Of a stretch of DNA of 47,415 nt, positions 8,145 through 16,097 are shown one piece after another. A program made the position numbers and the translations under genes. Within the stretch, counting starts at the first letter, position 1. Each line of letters begins with the position of its first letter. Location of the stretch: NCBI GenBank assembly GCA_030639495.1, contig DAOWCP010000005.1, forward strand, positions 1-47,415. Reading direction: 5' to 3'. Source of the DNA: JAGLTN01 sp023135255 (GTDB taxonomy: Bacteria; Planctomycetota; Phycisphaerae; Sedimentisphaerales; Anaerobacaceae). Below the pieces are notes generated by a model. That model saw nothing but the letters and a program-made list of their open reading frames with translations, made no database searches and was not told the DNA's origin.

Positions 8145-9587
8145 ATGAAATCAACGATAAATAAAATTTTGATAGTCGGTATTATTCTTGTTTTGACTGG
8201 TTCGATTTTTGCTGATCCTGCTAATCCGGTTGGCTCAGGCAGAGTTCCTCCCTCTTCCGGGCGAAGCGGGGGATTGCGAAGAAGCCCTAACCCTATCAAT
8301 TCGAGCAATAATCTCGTTACGGGAAATGTCAGCGGAGATAAATATTTTCGTGGAACTGTCCCTTATAGATCAACCACAGTCTTCGGGGGAACTACTCCAT
8401 CAACATCGTTAGATAATTTTCTCAGACGTACTTCCGGCAGTTCTGTGTACAACTATAATACCGGCAGATATAAACCGTATTATTCTTCTTCAGGCTCAAT
8501 CTCTACTATCAGACCGGGCAGGTCAGCAGTTTTCAAAGCTCCCCGTGTTGACTTTTCAGGCAGAGTAGCTACCGGTACTGTTGCTACAGATGCGTCACCT
8601 AAAATAATGAACATTAATCCGAATCTTCAATTCTTCAGCAATCAGATCAGACCTATCCAGCTGAACTCCCAGGAAATGAGAAGGGCAATAGAGACGGATT
8701 TAGATACCAGGTATAAAAACCTCCAAACTGAAAGTATTGAAACCGACGCAAAAATACAAAAAGTAAAACCTGATTTTGCAAAGGCTAAAGATCAGGTCGA
8801 TACGTTAAGAACGACACTCAGAGAAAAGCAGCGAACAACTTTAGATAAATTGAAACCCGAAGATTTTCAAAAGCCTAAGCAGGCTGCTAAGCTTACCGAA
8901 ACAGAGATACTTGTTGCTAAAGCTGTCAGCAATGAACAGCTTGATGTTTATGACCAGATGAGAATGGAAGCTCTTGGTCTGGATCAGATGCTCAAAGTTA
9001 AGCAGAAAATCGTTCAAAAAGAAACTTTGACTCCTGAAGAAATAATTGAAGAAGCAGAGAAAGATCCAAGTCCTGAAGAGATTGTTGTCGAGGCTAAGAC
9101 GCATAAAACTCTTGCAGCTTTCAAAAACGATAAGTTCAATAATCACCTCAGACTTGCTGAAGCGTATCTCAAGGAAGGTAAATACTATCGAGCATCAAGT
9201 GCTTATTCATTGGCTGAGATGTATAAACCCGGCGACCCCATCGTATATGCCGGGAAAAGTCAGGCACTATTTGCCGCCGGTGAATTTATGAGCAGTGCGT
9301 ACTATCTTTCAGAGGCGGTCGAGATATTCCCTGAGATCGTGAAAATCAAAATAGACCTCGTAGCCATTGTCGGTGACAGAGACGTTCTTGAGAGCAGAGC
9401 ATCAGATGTCGAAGAAATAATTGAGGAGTTTAACAGCGTTGAGCTGAAATATTTGCTTAGCTATGTTTACTATCAGATGGGCAGACTTGAGCGCGGCAAG
9501 GAGCTTATAGACGAAGCTTATGAGGCTAATCCGGATATGCAGGTGATAAAAGTAATCAGATCTGAGATAGATGAGGCCTTGAATTAG
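8145..9587 (+). CDS. Secreted TPR-repeat protein, function unknown
   Basis: About 480 residues, not recognised as a named family. The preferred start is the ATG at 8145, eight bases after GAGGG (8132-8136); ATG 8139 and TTG 8130 are in frame but too close to that site. The N-terminus is a signal peptide (KILIVGIILVLTGSIFA, cleavage expected before DP). Residues ~20-170 are Ser/Gly/Tyr/Arg-rich and low complexity (LRRSPNPINSS, YRSTTVFGG), probably unstructured. A charged helical segment (about 175-320, many K/E/Q) could be coiled-coil. At ~325-470, TPR-like helices occur (LRLAEAYLKEGKYYRASSAY, GEFMSSAYYLSEAVEIFP, YYQMGRLERGKELIDEAYE). A periplasmic scaffold role is an inference. It follows nadK by 36 bp. 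Confidence 0.7.
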   Translation: MKSTINKILIVGIILVLTGSIFADPANPVGSGRVPPSSGRSGGLRRSPNPINSSNNLVTGNVSGDKYFRGTVPYRSTTVFGGTTPSTSLDNFLRRTSGSSVYNYNTGRYKPYYSSSGSISTIRPGRSAVFKAPRVDFSGRVATGTVATDASPKIMNINPNLQFFSNQIRPIQLNSQEMRRAIETDLDTRYKNLQTESIETDAKIQKVKPDFAKAKDQVDTLRTTLREKQRTTLDKLKPEDFQKPKQAAKLTETEILVAKAVSNEQLDVYDQMRMEALGLDQMLKVKQKIVQKETLTPEEIIEEAEKDPSPEEIVVEAKTHKTLAAFKNDKFNNHLRLAEAYLKEGKYYRASSAYSLAEMYKPGDPIVYAGKSQALFAAGEFMSSAYYLSEAVEIFPEIVKIKIDLVAIVGDRDVLESRASDVEEIIEEFNSVELKYLLSYVYYQMGRLERGKELIDEAYEANPDMQVIKVIRSEIDEALN

Positions 9588-9666
9588 ACGGGATAATAGT
9601 ATATGTTTATCATAGAGCAATTTAATTTACGCGTATTTGATAATCTATCTGGTAGTAAGACTTACA

Positions 9667-11631
9667 ATGATAAAAGCCAATGTTCCGTCACCAATAGCCG
9701 ATGCCTTAAGCACCGATGGGCTTATTTCACGCACTTTTTCTGATTTTGAGCAAAGACCCGAACAAATAAAAATGGCTTGTGCTGTTAGTAAGGCTTTCAA
9801 AGAATCCAGACATCTCGCAGTCGAAGCAGGTACGGGCATAGGCAAAAGCTTTGCATATCTTATCCCAGCGATCGATGCTATAAATAAAGGCAAAGGTCGA
9901 GTCCTGATTAGCACATACACAATTACTTTGCAGGAACAGCTAATAAATAAGGACCTGCCTTTCCTGGCTAATTGTCTTGGCATTGATTTTACCGCAGTTC
10001 TTGCAAAGGGCAGAAGTAATTATATTTGTCTCCGCAGACTGACTTATGCCGGGAAAATGCAAAAGGGGTATTTCGATGGTTTCGCCCAAAATCTTAATGA
10101 CATAAAAAACTGGGCACAGAGGACAAAGGATGGCTCTTTAAGCGATTTGGGTTATATACCTGCTGCAGCATCCTGGGATGCGGTTAAAAGTGAGCACGGC
10201 AACTGCAAGGGCAGAAAATGTTCGCACTTCCGTCAGTGTTTTTACCTTCGTGCCCGCAGGAGGTTGGAAAGTGCCGATATCATCGTTGCAAACCATGCGC
10301 TTATGTTTAGCGATCTTGTTCTAAAGCAGAAAGGCACATCGTTTTTGCCTCCTTATAAGTATGTAATTATTGATGAAGCTCATAATATGGAACACGTTGC
10401 GGAGGATCATTTCGGTATAAACCTAAGCAGCAGACGCATCGAGTATATGATCAGCGGTTTATTTAATTCCAGAACACATAAAGGGCTGCTCGTACATATA
10501 AAAGCTGATAAAGCGATAGACCTGACAGCTAATGTGAAAGCTGAATCAAAAAAGTTTTTCAAAAAAGTTCGGAATTGGTATGAAGAATCACTTTTGCAAA
10601 GTAATGGAAAGTGTGAAAAGGAATTTGTAAAAGATACTCTCTCGCAGCATCTGAAAAAGCTAAGGACTGAACTCGTTAAACTTACCAAGTCAAGCAAAGA
10701 TGACGATGAAAAGTTTGAAATAATGCGATTTGCTGACCGCTGCGCTGATATTGTCGCTGATTTAAAAAATTTCCTCGAACAGCAAAAAGACGATTATATC
10801 TACTGGGTAGAAGTAACCGGCAAAGCCAGACGAACCGTTTCCCTAAAAAGCGCAGCCATCAACGTGGGCCCGGATGTCAAAAATGCTTTGTTCGATAGAT
10901 ATGAATCCGTAATTATGACAAGTGCTACTTTGAGCTGTGACAATCAGTCAGAAGCTGAAGGGTTTGCTTTCTTCGCCGGCAGAATAGGTCTTGAAGATTT
11001 CGATGCAGTTAAGCTCGGCAGCCCGTTTGATTATGAAAAGCAGGTTACTGTTTATATCGAGAAAAATATGGCTGAGCCAAACAAACCTGATTTTATCGAA
11101 CAGGCAACAGAGGCGATAAAAAAGTATGTAAACAAAACGCAAGGCCGAGCGTTTGTGCTTTTTACCAGCTACTCTATGATGAGCAAAGTTGCGGATAACA
11201 TGGAGGGGTGGTTTGCGGAAAATAATATCGATCTTCTCTTGCATGGTTCAGGCGTAGGCAGGAGTGATTTATTACATCAATTCAAAGCCGACCACAGCTC
11301 TGTACTGTTTGGCACCGATAGTTTCTGGCAGGGGGTGAACGTTCCGGGCGAAGCTCTCGGCAATGTCATAATCGTAAAATTACCCTTTGCTGTACCATCT
11401 CAACCCTTGATCGCAGGCAGGATCGACCAGATAAAAAGCCAAGGCGGCAATCCATTTTTCGATTACCAGCTTCCACTTGCGATTATAAAATTCAAACAAG
11501 GCTTCGGCAGGCTTATCCGCAACAAAAATGATCGTGGAATAGTTGTTATTCTTGACAGCAGAATAATCCAGAAACGTTACGGCGTCAGATTCCTCAACGC
11601 AATACCAAAATGCACAGTAGAGGTGCTTTAG
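9667..11631 (+). CDS. DinG/XPD-family ATP-dependent DNA helicase
   Basis: A superfamily 2, iron-sulphur helicase related to DinG/YoaA and XPD, expected to unwind forked or R-loop DNA 5' to 3'. Motif I is AVEAGTGIGKSFAYL, motif II is DEAH (IIDEAHNMEH), and VIMTSATL is motif III. Motifs V/VI include LFGTDSFWQGVNVPG and QGFGRLIRNKND. Candidate Fe-S cysteines lie in the GRSNYICL, GNCKGRKC and QCFYLR segments. The ATG at 9667 is preferred; an upstream in-frame TTG at 9637 would add ten unconserved residues. No strong ribosome-binding site is seen. The protein lacks the exonuclease domain of Gram-positive DinG. It is followed by a long non-coding region with a candidate small RNA. Confidence 0.9.
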   Translation: MIKANVPSPIADALSTDGLISRTFSDFEQRPEQIKMACAVSKAFKESRHLAVEAGTGIGKSFAYLIPAIDAINKGKGRVLISTYTITLQEQLINKDLPFLANCLGIDFTAVLAKGRSNYICLRRLTYAGKMQKGYFDGFAQNLNDIKNWAQRTKDGSLSDLGYIPAAASWDAVKSEHGNCKGRKCSHFRQCFYLRARRRLESADIIVANHALMFSDLVLKQKGTSFLPPYKYVIIDEAHNMEHVAEDHFGINLSSRRIEYMISGLFNSRTHKGLLVHIKADKAIDLTANVKAESKKFFKKVRNWYEESLLQSNGKCEKEFVKDTLSQHLKKLRTELVKLTKSSKDDDEKFEIMRFADRCADIVADLKNFLEQQKDDYIYWVEVTGKARRTVSLKSAAINVGPDVKNALFDRYESVIMTSATLSCDNQSEAEGFAFFAGRIGLEDFDAVKLGSPFDYEKQVTVYIEKNMAEPNKPDFIEQATEAIKKYVNKTQGRAFVLFTSYSMMSKVADNMEGWFAENNIDLLLHGSGVGRSDLLHQFKADHSSVLFGTDSFWQGVNVPGEALGNVIIVKLPFAVPSQPLIAGRIDQIKSQGGNPFFDYQLPLAIIKFKQGFGRLIRNKNDRGIVVILDSRIIQKRYGVRFLNAIPKCTVEVL

Positions 11632-11827
11632 CTTTGTAATAAGCCATTGTGAATCTGAAACTAAATATTAACCTCTGTAAATCGATTTGGAAAACAAAAA
11701 CCCGTTGTTAACACATTTTTGGATACGAAAAATTTTACCCCGCAATTTTTTTTGGAAAATATTTAACGCGTATAGCCCCTATAAACACTGTTTTTTAAAA
11801 GCCGGCAATAATATTGCTCTGCCCGAC
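11632..11827. other. Spacer with no supported gene
   Basis: A+T-rich spacer after the helicase gene. A 75-codon frame (11687-11914) crosses it but has no ribosome-binding site or recognisable sequence, and overlaps a strong promoter and RNA candidate, so it was rejected. Confidence 0.4.
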
Positions 11828-11856
11828 TTGCATCTGCTGGAAATATTCTGTATAAT
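11828..11856 (+). promoter_or_regulatory. Sigma-70-like promoter for small RNA candidate
   Basis: TTGCAT (11828-11833), exactly 17 bp of spacer, then a perfect TATAAT (11851-11856). Transcription should start near 11862-11864, at the first base pairs of the folded RNA described next. Confidence 0.65.
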
Positions 11857-11861
11857 AATAG

Positions 11862-11990
11862 TGTTGCCAGTGCGGATCAAAGACGATTTTCGTCAAAAGC
11901 ACTCCCCGCGGTAAAGTGCAGAAAAGGCATTGGGCGACAGGGAGACGGGCCTACAATCTGTTAAGAAAACTGCCCGTGTCTCCCTTTTTT
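11862..11990 (+). ncRNA. Candidate structured small RNA with intrinsic terminator
   Basis: An intergenic transcript candidate of about 128 nt with promoter and terminator in register. Stem P1 pairs TGTTGCC (11862-11868) with GGCGACA (11933-11939, one G-U). Inside it AGTGC (11869-11873) can pair with GCACT (11899-11903), enclosing a perfect hairpin GACGA-TTT-TCGTC (11882-11894). The same GCACT can instead pair with a second AGTGC at 11915-11919, so two folds are mutually exclusive. The terminator GGGAGACGGGC...GCCCGTGTCTCCC-T6 follows immediately. It does not match the SRP RNA, RNase P, tmRNA or riboswitch motifs I know; a 6S-like RNA cannot be excluded. It could also be a leader of mltA, but the terminator and 318 bp of distance argue for an independent RNA. 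Confidence 0.55.
11940..11990 (+). terminator. Strong intrinsic terminator of the small RNA candidate
   Basis: GGGAGACGGGC (11940-11950) pairs with GCCCGTGTCTCCC (11972-11984) with a two-base bulge, followed directly by six T (11985-11990). It begins one base after the closing stem of the RNA candidate. Confidence 0.8.
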
Positions 11991-12048
11991 ATGCGCAAAA
12001 TTTCTCTCACCTGCATTCATCCCGGCATACCCAGCTATATCCGGCATG

Positions 12049-12150
12049 TATACTGATCCCAATTGAATTTTTCCGTTTATCCGCGGGCAAATAACTTAAA
12101 AATAAGAAGTTATGGATTTATTCGCGGAAATTTCTTACCCTGAAGGGTAT
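12049..12150 (-). repeat. Dispersed ~102-bp element, copy A2
   Basis: Same family as 2094-2194, in reverse orientation. On the minus strand it reads a terminal palindrome TACCCT-TC-AGGGTA, AAATTTCCGCG, GAATAAATCC, a hairpin ATAACTT...AAGTTAT, CCGCGGATAAACGG, AAAAATTC and the tail GGGATCAGTATA. It lies between the small RNA terminator and the mltA promoter. Confidence 0.85.
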
Positions 12151-12181
12151 AAAAATATCTTGTTGTTGCCCTCGAAAATGC

Positions 12182-12210
12182 TTGAGGAAAATAAAAACTC
12201 TTTATAGAAT
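12182..12210 (+). promoter_or_regulatory. Possible mltA promoter
   Basis: TTGAGG (12182-12187), 17 bp, TAGAAT (12205-12210), about 100 bp before the mltA start. It is a reasonable but not perfect sigma-70 match. Confidence 0.35.
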
Positions 12211-12308
12211 GCAATCTTAAGGATCATTCTGCTGTAAGGCTTTCCAAGCTGTTTTTCAGCAGTTATGTGGAAAACGATGGATTCGTTATTTTTATACTGG
12301 AGCCAAAA

Positions 12309-13520
12309 ATGAGAAACAAAACTCTCTACCTGTTAATTTTGCTTTTACTTGTCATGGTTAGCTGTTTAACCGGTTGTCGTACCAGACCTAAAATTATAAC
12401 ACAAGAACAGCTGTCCTACGATAGGCCCCTGCTGCCAGGTCAGTCGGCACTGCGGAAAATTACCGACCCGGCTTTGATACCTGATTTTACGATGGCTTCC
12501 TGCAATCTGACTAACCTGAGAGAAGCTGTGGGAAACAGTATCAACTATATGGGAAAACCTTCAAGTGAGCAGTTTTTCCCGATTGATGACGTAACCCATG
12601 CAAGAGCACTTGCCAGTCTGGAAGAATTTGCAAGGCTGTTAGATGATAGTGTTACCGGTGCCCGCCTGAATTCTGTTATTCGTGAAAAGTTCGATGTTTA
12701 CATGTCTGTTGGTTGTGACAACGAGGGAACTGTGCTGTTTACCGGATACTACACGCCGATCTTTGATGGTTCGCTTGAAGAGACTGCTGAATACAGATAT
12801 CCGCTTTACTCTCAGCCTGAAGACCTTGAAAAAGGCCTAAATGGTGAGATTCTCGGCAGAAGAGGCGCCGACGGTCAGCTTTCAACTTATCCGCCAAGAG
12901 CTGAAATCCAAAGCTCAGGTATGCTTGACGGTCAGGAAATAGTCTGGCTCAAGGACCCATTCGAAGCCTACATTGCTCACGTTCAGGGCTCAGCAAAAGT
13001 CAGACTGCCCGATGGAACTGTTACGACTGTTGGTTACGCAGCAAACAATGGCTATGACTACAACGGCATATCCAAACAGATGATCGATGACGGCGTGATC
13101 ACAAGAGATAAGCTAAACCTCTCAGCAATGATCGCGTACTTCAAAGCCAATCGTGATATGGTAAACAAATACGTTAATTTGAACCCAAGATATGTATTCT
13201 TCAGGCAGTCTACGGGCGCTCCTCACGGCAGTCTTAATGAGCCGGTAATAGAAATGCGTTCGATCGCTACGGATAAATCGATCTTTCCTAGAGGGAGCCT
13301 GACATACATAAATACAAAGCTGCCTCAAATGATAGGTGACCAGATAACTACCGCCTTCTATGACGGCTTTACTCTCGACCAGGATACTGGCGGAGCTATT
13401 CGAGCACCGGGAAGATGCGATGTCTACATGGGCTCAGGCGATTTAGCTGGCAAACTCGCGGGAAACACCTATCAGGAAGGAAAGCTATACTACCTCTTCC
13501 TAAAAGACAGCCAAGATTAA
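12309..13520 (+). CDS. mltA: MltA-type membrane-bound lytic murein transglycosylase (lipoprotein)
   Basis: Cleaves the MurNAc-GlcNAc bond of peptidoglycan to form 1,6-anhydro ends, acting from a membrane anchor. The signal sequence ends with lipobox LTGC, so the mature protein starts at Cys about residue 23. Conserved MltA blocks are FTGYYTPIFDGS, ANNGYDYNGISKQMIDDGVI, NPRYVFFRQ, and the C-terminal 3D-like barrel LDQDTGGAIRAPGRCDVYMG carrying the catalytic Asp region. The ATG at 12309 has GGAG six bases upstream; a longer frame from 12267 lacks a proper signal peptide. Length (403 residues) is normal. Its presence implies peptidoglycan turnover, consistent with murG and ftsW at the right end. 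Confidence 0.92.
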   Translation: MRNKTLYLLILLLLVMVSCLTGCRTRPKIITQEQLSYDRPLLPGQSALRKITDPALIPDFTMASCNLTNLREAVGNSINYMGKPSSEQFFPIDDVTHARALASLEEFARLLDDSVTGARLNSVIREKFDVYMSVGCDNEGTVLFTGYYTPIFDGSLEETAEYRYPLYSQPEDLEKGLNGEILGRRGADGQLSTYPPRAEIQSSGMLDGQEIVWLKDPFEAYIAHVQGSAKVRLPDGTVTTVGYAANNGYDYNGISKQMIDDGVITRDKLNLSAMIAYFKANRDMVNKYVNLNPRYVFFRQSTGAPHGSLNEPVIEMRSIATDKSIFPRGSLTYINTKLPQMIGDQITTAFYDGFTLDQDTGGAIRAPGRCDVYMGSGDLAGKLAGNTYQEGKLYYLFLKDSQD

Positions 13521-13540
13521 AAATAATTGAGAAATACAAA

Positions 13541-13563
13541 TACCGTTCCTTATGGGAGCGGTA
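13541..13563 (+). other. Hairpin downstream of mltA
   Basis: TACCGTTCC and GGAGCGGTA form a nine-pair stem (one G-U) with loop TTATG. No T-run follows, so it is not a clear terminator; it may protect the mltA mRNA end. Confidence 0.4.
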
Positions 13564-13624
13564 AATTGGGTTAATATGGTAATGGTGTTTTTGTGAAAAA
13601 ATAAAATACGAAAGGATGTGAAAC

Positions 13625-14197
13625 ATGAAAAAATTATCTATTCTAAGTTGCGTTCTGTTGTTGACAATGGGTTTGTTTACCCCAGGTTGTAAAAAGAAGG
13701 AAAATATTTCAGATAAGGAACAGAGGTTGGAGGGTAAAGTTTCCACCGAAAGAACCGCCAAGGATTCCGAAGACAAAGCAAATAAATCTTCAAAGGATAA
13801 GGAGATTGGGGAACTCCAACAGGTATTTGATGCTTATATGCGGGCATGTGTTAAGAAAGATATTGAAGCAATGACAGACCTGTATGATCTGGAATACATT
13901 GCGATGAAGTGGCGAGAGAAAGTGGGAGATGACCTGAATCAGGTAAGGGAAATGATCAAGGGAATTGTGGTGAACAAACCCGATGAATTCTATCGAATGT
14001 GCACTCGTGCCGAGATGCAATCCGTTGAAGTGACTGAAAAGAAAATGCCGAATTTGGTTGGTAATGTGCGAATCGCCGAAGTCAAGTATGAGGATTGGTC
14101 TTGGACTTTTCGCAAGACTCCTAAAGATTGGAAGTTGATTGAGGAGGGCGTATCCGGCGAAACCTTTGATAGGATATCCAGAACACAGAAACAATAG
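13625..14197 (+). CDS. Lipoprotein of unknown function
   Basis: A 190-residue lipoprotein: signal MKKLSILSCVLLLTMGLF with lipobox TPGC at about residue 22, then KKKEN. Residues 25-60 are highly charged (K/E/D) and probably a flexible linker. The rest is one compact domain (ELQQVFDAYMRACVKKDIEA, VKYEDWSWTFRKTPKDWKLI), which in layout resembles NTF2/SnoaL-like lipoproteins, but no family is certain. The ATG has AAAGGA eight bases upstream. The downstream spacer contains the duplicated blocks R1a and R2a. Confidence 0.7.
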   Translation: MKKLSILSCVLLLTMGLFTPGCKKKENISDKEQRLEGKVSTERTAKDSEDKANKSSKDKEIGELQQVFDAYMRACVKKDIEAMTDLYDLEYIAMKWREKVGDDLNQVREMIKGIVVNKPDEFYRMCTRAEMQSVEVTEKKMPNLVGNVRIAEVKYEDWSWTFRKTPKDWKLIEEGVSGETFDRISRTQKQ

Positions 14198-14274
14198 TAC
14201 TTCGTTCTAATAATAGGCAAAAGTTGGGTGTTTAACTGAGCGTGTCTAACAAAGCTCTGGAGAATAACCGAGCA

Positions 14275-14366
14275 TGTCAGGAACTTTAATTCTATTGGAT
14301 TGTTGATAATGACATAAATTCGATTCATTTTGGGGCTTGCCTGTCTTTAGTTTGTTATTTCAAAGC
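14275..14366 (+). repeat. Direct repeat R1, left copy
   Basis: About 92 bp nearly identical to 15296-15388. By eye there are four substitutions and one indel between the copies. It starts with TGTCAGGAAC and ends in TTATTTCAAAGC. One copy follows the lipoprotein gene, the other follows the zeta-toxin module. No coding sense. Confidence 0.85.
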
Positions 14367-14392
14367 TATTAATGGAAATGAGGGTTGGGGGA

Positions 14393-14510
14393 TTCCTTAT
14401 CTAAAAAAATGGGTATCCGCGTCGTATTACTGCTTTGAATTAGAAAAATGTGTGATATAATAAATTATTTGTATGGATATGGACTCAATGGTTCAGGGTA
14501 AAAATATATA
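14393..14510 (+). repeat. Duplicated der upstream region R2, left copy (before zeta gene)
   Basis: Aligns over about 117 bp with 16098-16213, the region immediately upstream of der. Shared landmarks in order are TTCCTTATCT, GTATCC, CTGCTTTGAATT, the extended -10 box, TGGTTCAGG and ATATAT. Similarity is clear but lower than for R1, so this duplication is probably older. Confidence 0.75.
14433..14461 (+). promoter_or_regulatory. Promoter of the zeta-toxin module (extended -10)
   Basis: CTTTGA (14433-14438), 17 bp, perfect TATAAT (14456-14461) preceded by TGA, an extended -10. It lies in block R2a and matches position for position the promoter before der. Confidence 0.65.
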
Positions 14511-14534
14511 GATGAGTCAAGGCGGCCTGAATAA

Positions 14535-15140
14535 ATGGTTACAGAAAAAAAACAACCAATTTGCTATGTTATTGCAGGTCCCAATGGAGCTGGCAAAACA
14601 ACATTTGCGTTAAACTATCTTCCTGAGATAGCAGGTTGTCGTAACTTCGTAAATGCTGATTTGATTGCTTATGGAATATCACCTCTGGATTCAGTTGCTG
14701 TTCAATATGACGCAGGCAGGCTTTTTCTCAATGAAATTCATAATAATATTAATAAACGAGTAGATTTTGCATTTGAAACTACGCTGGCTGGTCGAAGTCA
14801 TATCAATTTGCTGAAAAAACTGAAACAGAAAAACTGGCAGATTGTTCTGTTCTTTTTATGGATTCCTGACGCAGATTTTTCAAAAGACAGAGTTCGCCAG
14901 CGTGTAAAAGAAGGCGGCCATGACATCGGAGATGATGTGATTTATCGTCGCTATCCCAGGATTATGTATAATCTGATAGATATCTATATGTCTTTATGTG
15001 ATAAGGTCTTGTGTTATGATAATTCTAATCCGGAGCCTGTTCTTATTTTTGATCAGGATGAGCAAGGCTCAAATATGGTGAACAAAGAGATATATAACGA
15101 AATTTTAAGGTGTGCAGATGACTACAAAAGAAACTCGTGA
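14535..15140 (+). CDS. Zeta toxin-like AAA ATPase/kinase
   Basis: A 201-residue P-loop protein of the zeta toxin / COG4185 type. It has Walker A GPNGAGKTTF (residues ~14-23), the NADLIAYGISP block after the first strand, FAFETTLAGRSH (the conserved E-T-T/S substrate-side motif), and DRVRQRVKEGGHDIGDDVIYRRYPR, the arginine-rich lid. Classical zeta toxins phosphorylate UDP-GlcNAc, blocking murein synthesis; chromosomal COG4185 members are less well understood, so toxicity is an inference. A stop codon (TAA) in frame directly before the ATG fixes the start. The end overlaps a 58-residue partner gene. The module is transcribed from a copy of the der promoter and bracketed by R1 repeats. Confidence 0.85.
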   Translation: MVTEKKQPICYVIAGPNGAGKTTFALNYLPEIAGCRNFVNADLIAYGISPLDSVAVQYDAGRLFLNEIHNNINKRVDFAFETTLAGRSHINLLKKLKQKNWQIVLFFLWIPDADFSKDRVRQRVKEGGHDIGDDVIYRRYPRIMYNLIDIYMSLCDKVLCYDNSNPEPVLIFDQDEQGSNMVNKEIYNEILRCADDYKRNS

Positions 15141-15294
15141 TATGTCAGTTGCGGCGTTGAACAGTTTAAAGAAAGCGGTCCGGAAAGAACTGAAGAAAAA
15201 AGCGATGCTTGGCCAAGATGCTATTATTAATCGTAATGGCAAAGCTTGTTGTGTCCCGGCAGAAGAGGTACTGAGAATTGTTGGGGATAATTAG
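15118..15294 (+). CDS. Small protein overlapping the zeta-like gene (putative partner)
   Basis: A 58-residue basic protein (MTTKETRDMSVAALNSLKKA, then VRKELKKKAMLG, DAIINRNGKACCVPAEEVL). The preferred ATG at 15118 has AAGG seven bases upstream; GTG at 15112 is an alternative. It overlaps the zeta-like gene by 23 bp in another frame, implying translational coupling. Small proteins next to COG4185 genes are candidate antitoxins or cofactors, but most known partners lie upstream, so the role is uncertain. No recognised DNA-binding fold is obvious. Confidence 0.6.
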   Translation: MTTKETRDMSVAALNSLKKAVRKELKKKAMLGQDAIINRNGKACCVPAEEVLRIVGDN

Positions 15295-15295
15295 G

Positions 15296-15388
15296 TGCCA
15301 GGAACCTTTAATTTTATTGGATTGTCGATAATGACATAAATTCGATTCGTTTTGGGGCTTGCCTGTCTTTAGCTTGTTATTTCAAAGC
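15296..15388 (+). repeat. Direct repeat R1, right copy
   Basis: Near-identical to 14275-14366 and starting two bases after the stop codon of the small partner gene. The two R1 copies therefore bracket R2a plus the zeta-like module. Confidence 0.85.
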
Positions 15389-15548
15389 AGTCCAATATAG
15401 CGCAAAATGTGATGGTATCATTCTGCTAATTCAAAAAAACAAATTTTTTTTTATCTTCTTTTCTAATCGGTGGTTATGCCAATAAGTTCTTACTGAAAAT
15501 CTTCCATTTTCGAAGCAGATCTGCAAGTTTGAGCAATTGTGAAGTTTG

Positions 15549-15557
15549 TGGTATAAT
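15549..15557 (+). promoter_or_regulatory. Extended -10 promoter of the DUF488 gene
   Basis: TG-G-TATAAT, a perfect -10 with extended TG (TATAAT at 15552-15557), 36 bp before the DUF488 start. No convincing -35 was seen. Confidence 0.5.
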
Positions 15558-15592
15558 TTACTTGCTGCCATAATTTCAAAAAGGGAAAAGAT

Positions 15593-16027
15593 ATGAAAAT
15601 TTTTACAATTGGTTATGCTGGAAAAACTGCTGCGCAATTTTTTACAGTCTTAAAATCTATGCAAATCAAAGTCCTTGTCGATGTTCGTCTTTACAACACA
15701 TCACAGCTTGCTGGATATACCAAGAAAAACGATTTGAGTTATTTTACCAATGAAATTGCGAAGGCTAACTACTTGCATCTGCCAGCTATGTCGCCAACCA
15801 AAGCAATTCTTGATGCTTACAAAAAAGGTCAAATGAGTTGGCAGGAGTATCAATGTCAATTCAATCAGATAATCACAGAGCGTCAGATTGAAAATATTAT
15901 ACCGGTAAAACAACTTGATATGGCTTGTTTGTTGTGTGCTGAAAAGGCCGCAGATAAATGTCACAGAAGGCTTGTTGGCGAATATCTTGCTAATAAGTTT
16001 GGGGATATAGAACTAATACATCTTTAA
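15593..16027 (+). CDS. DUF488 family protein
   Basis: A 144-residue protein of the DUF488 family: IFTIGYAGKT at the N-terminus, VDVRLYNTSQLAGY, and the C-terminal LLCAEKAADKCHRRLVGEYL with the family's C..E...CHR signature. Biochemical function is unknown; members are frequent in genomic islands and near defence or mobile genes. The ATG follows AAGGGAAAAG closely. It lies between repeats R1b and R2b, upstream of der, and has its own promoter. Confidence 0.85.
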   Translation: MKIFTIGYAGKTAAQFFTVLKSMQIKVLVDVRLYNTSQLAGYTKKNDLSYFTNEIAKANYLHLPAMSPTKAILDAYKKGQMSWQEYQCQFNQIITERQIENIIPVKQLDMACLLCAEKAADKCHRRLVGEYLANKFGDIELIHL

Positions 16028-16097
16028 AATTTACTAATGGAGGGGGTATGGAAATTATATGTCTTGCGAACTCTCGTAAGCACAACGAGGGGTGTTT

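Noticed and set aside
11687..11914. 75-codon open frame after the helicase gene
   Set aside because: No ribosome-binding site, odd composition, and it overlaps a near-consensus promoter and the small RNA candidate.
14224..14250. GTTGGGT and GTCTAAC resembling integron attC core sites
   Set aside because: They are in the wrong order for one attC, no matching partners flank the neighbouring genes, and there is no integrase in the window.
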